A stretch of 44,496 nt of DNA from Acidobacteriota bacterium (lineage in GTDB: Bacteria; Acidobacteriota; Blastocatellia; Pyrinomonadales; Pyrinomonadaceae). This document shows positions 42,896-44,496 of this stretch, piece after piece. Numbering within the stretch: the stretch's first letter is position 1; the number at the start of each line of letters is the position of its first letter. A program made the translations under genes and the position numbers. Location of the stretch: contig QHXM01000070.1 of the NCBI GenBank assembly GCA_003222945.1, positions 1 to 44,496 of the forward strand. Direction: 5' to 3'. A model generated the notes under the pieces. It did no database searches. It saw only the letters and a program-made list of their open reading frames with translations, and was not told the origin of the DNA.

Positions 42896-44143
42896 ATGAA
42901 CATTCTGGTCTTAAACTGCGGCAGTTCTTCGGTCAAGTTTCAACTGATCGGTACAGACCTCGAAAGGATCGCGCAGAACACGGATGAGCGTCTGGCGCGC
43001 GGCACGATTGAGCGCATCGGCGGCGAGGCTATCGTCACTCTGCAATCAAACGGACGCGAGCCGCAACGCTCGACTGCGCCTCTGCGCGATGCACGCGCGG
43101 CCATAGAGTTGATTCTGCGCTGGGCTTGCTCCGAGACATCCGGGATTGACGGCATCAAGAGCGTCGCAGATGTACATGCAGTCGGGCACAGGGTCGTACA
43201 TGGCGGCGAACGCTTCACGTACTCGGTCGTCATCACGGATGAAGTGTTGCGCGGCATAGAGGATTGCATTGACCTTGCGCCGCTACACAATCCGGCTAAC
43301 ATTGGTGGCATCACGGCGGCGCGCGAAGTCTTCGGGCCGGGTGTCGCGCAGGCTGCTGTCTTCGACACTGCTTTTCATCAGACGCTGCCAGACCACGCCT
43401 ATCTATACGCGCTGCCTTATCAACTCTATCGTCGCCATCGTGTGCGTCGCTACGGCTTTCACGGCACTTCGCATCGCTACGTCGCTTATCGTTATCGTCA
43501 ACTCACAGGGATGGCGCGCGAGAAGACCAACATCATCACGCTGCATCTCGGCAATGGCTGTTCGGCTGCTGCCATTCGCGCTGGCGATTCCATTGACACT
43601 TCGATGGGACTGACGCCGCTCGAAGGCTTGGTGATGGGTACGCGCTCAGGCGACATTGATCCGGCCATCATTGATTTCATAGCCGCCAAAGAGGGTCTTT
43701 CATCGCGCGAAGTCGAGACCCTGCTCAACAAGCAGTCCGGCCTGATCGGAATCTCAGGACTGACTAATGACATGCGCGAGTTGCTCGCAGAAGCGCACGA
43801 GAACGATGATCGTCGTGCGCGTCTGGCGATAGAAATCTTCTGTTACCGCGTCCGCAAATATATCGGCTCATACTTAGCCGCGATGGGCGGCGCGGACGCT
43901 GTTATCTTTGCTGGAGGTATCGGCGAAAACTCTGCGGAGGTGCGAGCCTCTATCTGCCCTGGCCTTGAATGGATGGGGCTTGAATTGGATGCAGAGCGCA
44001 ATGCAGCGCAGATAGACGGCCATGAAGGTTTAATCACACGCGACGGATCACGACTTGCGGCTTACGTCATCCCGACGGATGAAGAGTTGCTGATTGCGCG
44101 TGACACTGTGCGCTGCGTGCGCGGCGTCCCGCAACGTTTCTGA
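42896..44143 (+). CDS. ackA: Acetate kinase
   Basis: This 415-residue cytoplasmic enzyme converts acetyl phosphate and ADP to acetate and ATP. The family start [17 protein letters not shown] is present at 42896. A TTG 24 nt upstream is less likely. The active-site region [14 protein letters not shown] and the signature [20 protein letters not shown] are intact, as are [20 protein letters not shown] and the nucleotide-site text [11 protein letters not shown]. No clear ribosome binding site is seen. A phosphoketolase starts 21 nt later on the same strand. Together they would turn sugar phosphates into acetate with ATP formation, the phosphoketolase bypass. Confidence 0.96.
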   Translation: MNILVLNCGSSSVKFQLIGTDLERIAQNTDERLARGTIERIGGEAIVTLQSNGREPQRSTAPLRDARAAIELILRWACSETSGIDGIKSVADVHAVGHRVVHGGERFTYSVVITDEVLRGIEDCIDLAPLHNPANIGGITAAREVFGPGVAQAAVFDTAFHQTLPDHAYLYALPYQLYRRHRVRRYGFHGTSHRYVAYRYRQLTGMAREKTNIITLHLGNGCSAAAIRAGDSIDTSMGLTPLEGLVMGTRSGDIDPAIIDFIAAKEGLSSREVETLLNKQSGLIGISGLTNDMRELLAEAHENDDRRARLAIEIFCYRVRKYIGSYLAAMGGADAVIFAGGIGENSAEVRASICPGLEWMGLELDAERNAAQIDGHEGLITRDGSRLAAYVIPTDEELLIARDTVRCVRGVPQRF

Positions 44144-44164
44144 AGAGACAAACAAGGAAGGGTT

Positions 44165-44496
44165 ATGATCGAGACGAGTGTTGAATCTAAAGCTGCTCCG
44201 TTGAGCGCAGAAGAGCTTCGCAAAATCAATGCCTACTGGCGTGCGGCAAACTATCTCTCAGTCGGACAGATTTATCTCTTCGACAATCCATTGCTGCGCG
44301 AGCCGCTCAAACTTGAACACATCAAGCCCAGGCTGCTCGGTCACTGGGGCACAACGCCTGGACTCAACTTCATCTATGTTCATCTCAATCGAATTATCAA
44401 GCAGCATGACCTGAACACGATCTATATCACCGGGCCAGGACACGGCGGCCCCGGCCTCGTTGCCAATACTTATCTGGAAGGAACGTACAGCGAATT
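44165..44496 (+). CDS. xfp: Phosphoketolase, N-terminal part (cut by window edge)
   Basis: The first 110 residues of a thiamine-diphosphate enzyme are visible. It splits xylulose 5-phosphate or fructose 6-phosphate with phosphate to give acetyl phosphate. The start is an ATG with GGAAGG about 4 nt before it. The family text is clear: [54 protein letters not shown] and the cofactor-binding [21 protein letters not shown]. It is cotranscribed with ackA, 21 nt upstream. The C-terminal part lies outside the window. Confidence 0.95.
   Translation, partial: MIETSVESKAAPLSAEELRKINAYWRAANYLSVGQIYLFDNPLLREPLKLEHIKPRLLGHWGTTPGLNFIYVHLNRIIKQHDLNTIYITGPGHGGPGLVANTYLEGTYSE

Noticed and set aside
1-44496. 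CRISPR arrays, tRNA, rRNA, integrase or insertion sequence
   Set aside because: No regularly spaced repeats, cloverleaf with CCA end, rRNA signatures or transposase motifs were seen on either strand by eye.

Overview
The window looks like a chromosomal segment from an Acidobacteriota bacterium, most plausibly near the class Blastocatellia. This is inferred from gene content: two tandem permeases of the duplicated MacB/FtsX type typical of acidobacteria (ADOP), an Oar-like TonB receptor with an N-terminal carboxypeptidase-regulatory domain, a beta-propeller (reg_prop/Y_Y_Y) sensor kinase, a photosynthetic-reaction-centre-type c cytochrome, and many secreted peptidases and glycosidases. I saw no rRNA, tRNA, CRISPR array, integrase or intact insertion sequence.

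Layout. 1-7079 (minus): an export operon of duplicated permease, HlyD/MacA-like adaptor and LolD/MacB-like ATPase (cut by the window edge), preceded by a second permease. 7258-8928 (minus): a membrane GAF-SpoIIE phosphatase. 9382-15441: secreted GH20 hexosaminidase, GH27 alpha-galactosidase and M13 metallopeptidase. 15711-20840: dipeptidyl peptidase, POT peptide importer and Xaa-Pro aminopeptidase, which with M13 form a protein-scavenging set. 21107-22970: M15 murein peptidase, quinone oxidoreductase and a gutted reductase pseudogene. 22997-26890: secreted unknown proteins, including two tandem paralogues and the remnant of a third. 27054-30969: a two-component system. 31145-32529: a decayed toxin-antitoxin pair and a c-type cytochrome gene interrupted by an in-frame stop. 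32575-34434: a sigma factor fused to two acetyltransferase domains. 34742-39396: ROK repressor and TonB receptor. 39397-42337: an AT-richer stretch with an epimerase remnant and three small secreted or envelope genes. 42436-44496: msrB, then ackA and the start of phosphoketolase.

Most interesting points. (1) Two distant minus-strand promoters, before the permease at 4311 and the phosphatase at 8928, share a multi-block arrangement: an 18-bp upstream element about 107 bp from a sigma-54-like core. This suggests a shared activator-driven regulon. (2) A 619-residue protein joins an ECF sigma factor to two GNAT domains and a C-terminal beta domain. (3) The ROK gene has a sigma-70 promoter whose -10 lies inside a perfect 10-bp inverted repeat, a strong autoregulatory operator candidate. 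(4) A family of paired secreted proteins is present with a third copy reduced to its ends. (5) Several pseudogenes retain recognisable ends, indicating recent gene loss.

All family assignments come from reading motifs by eye. No database search or computation was run.
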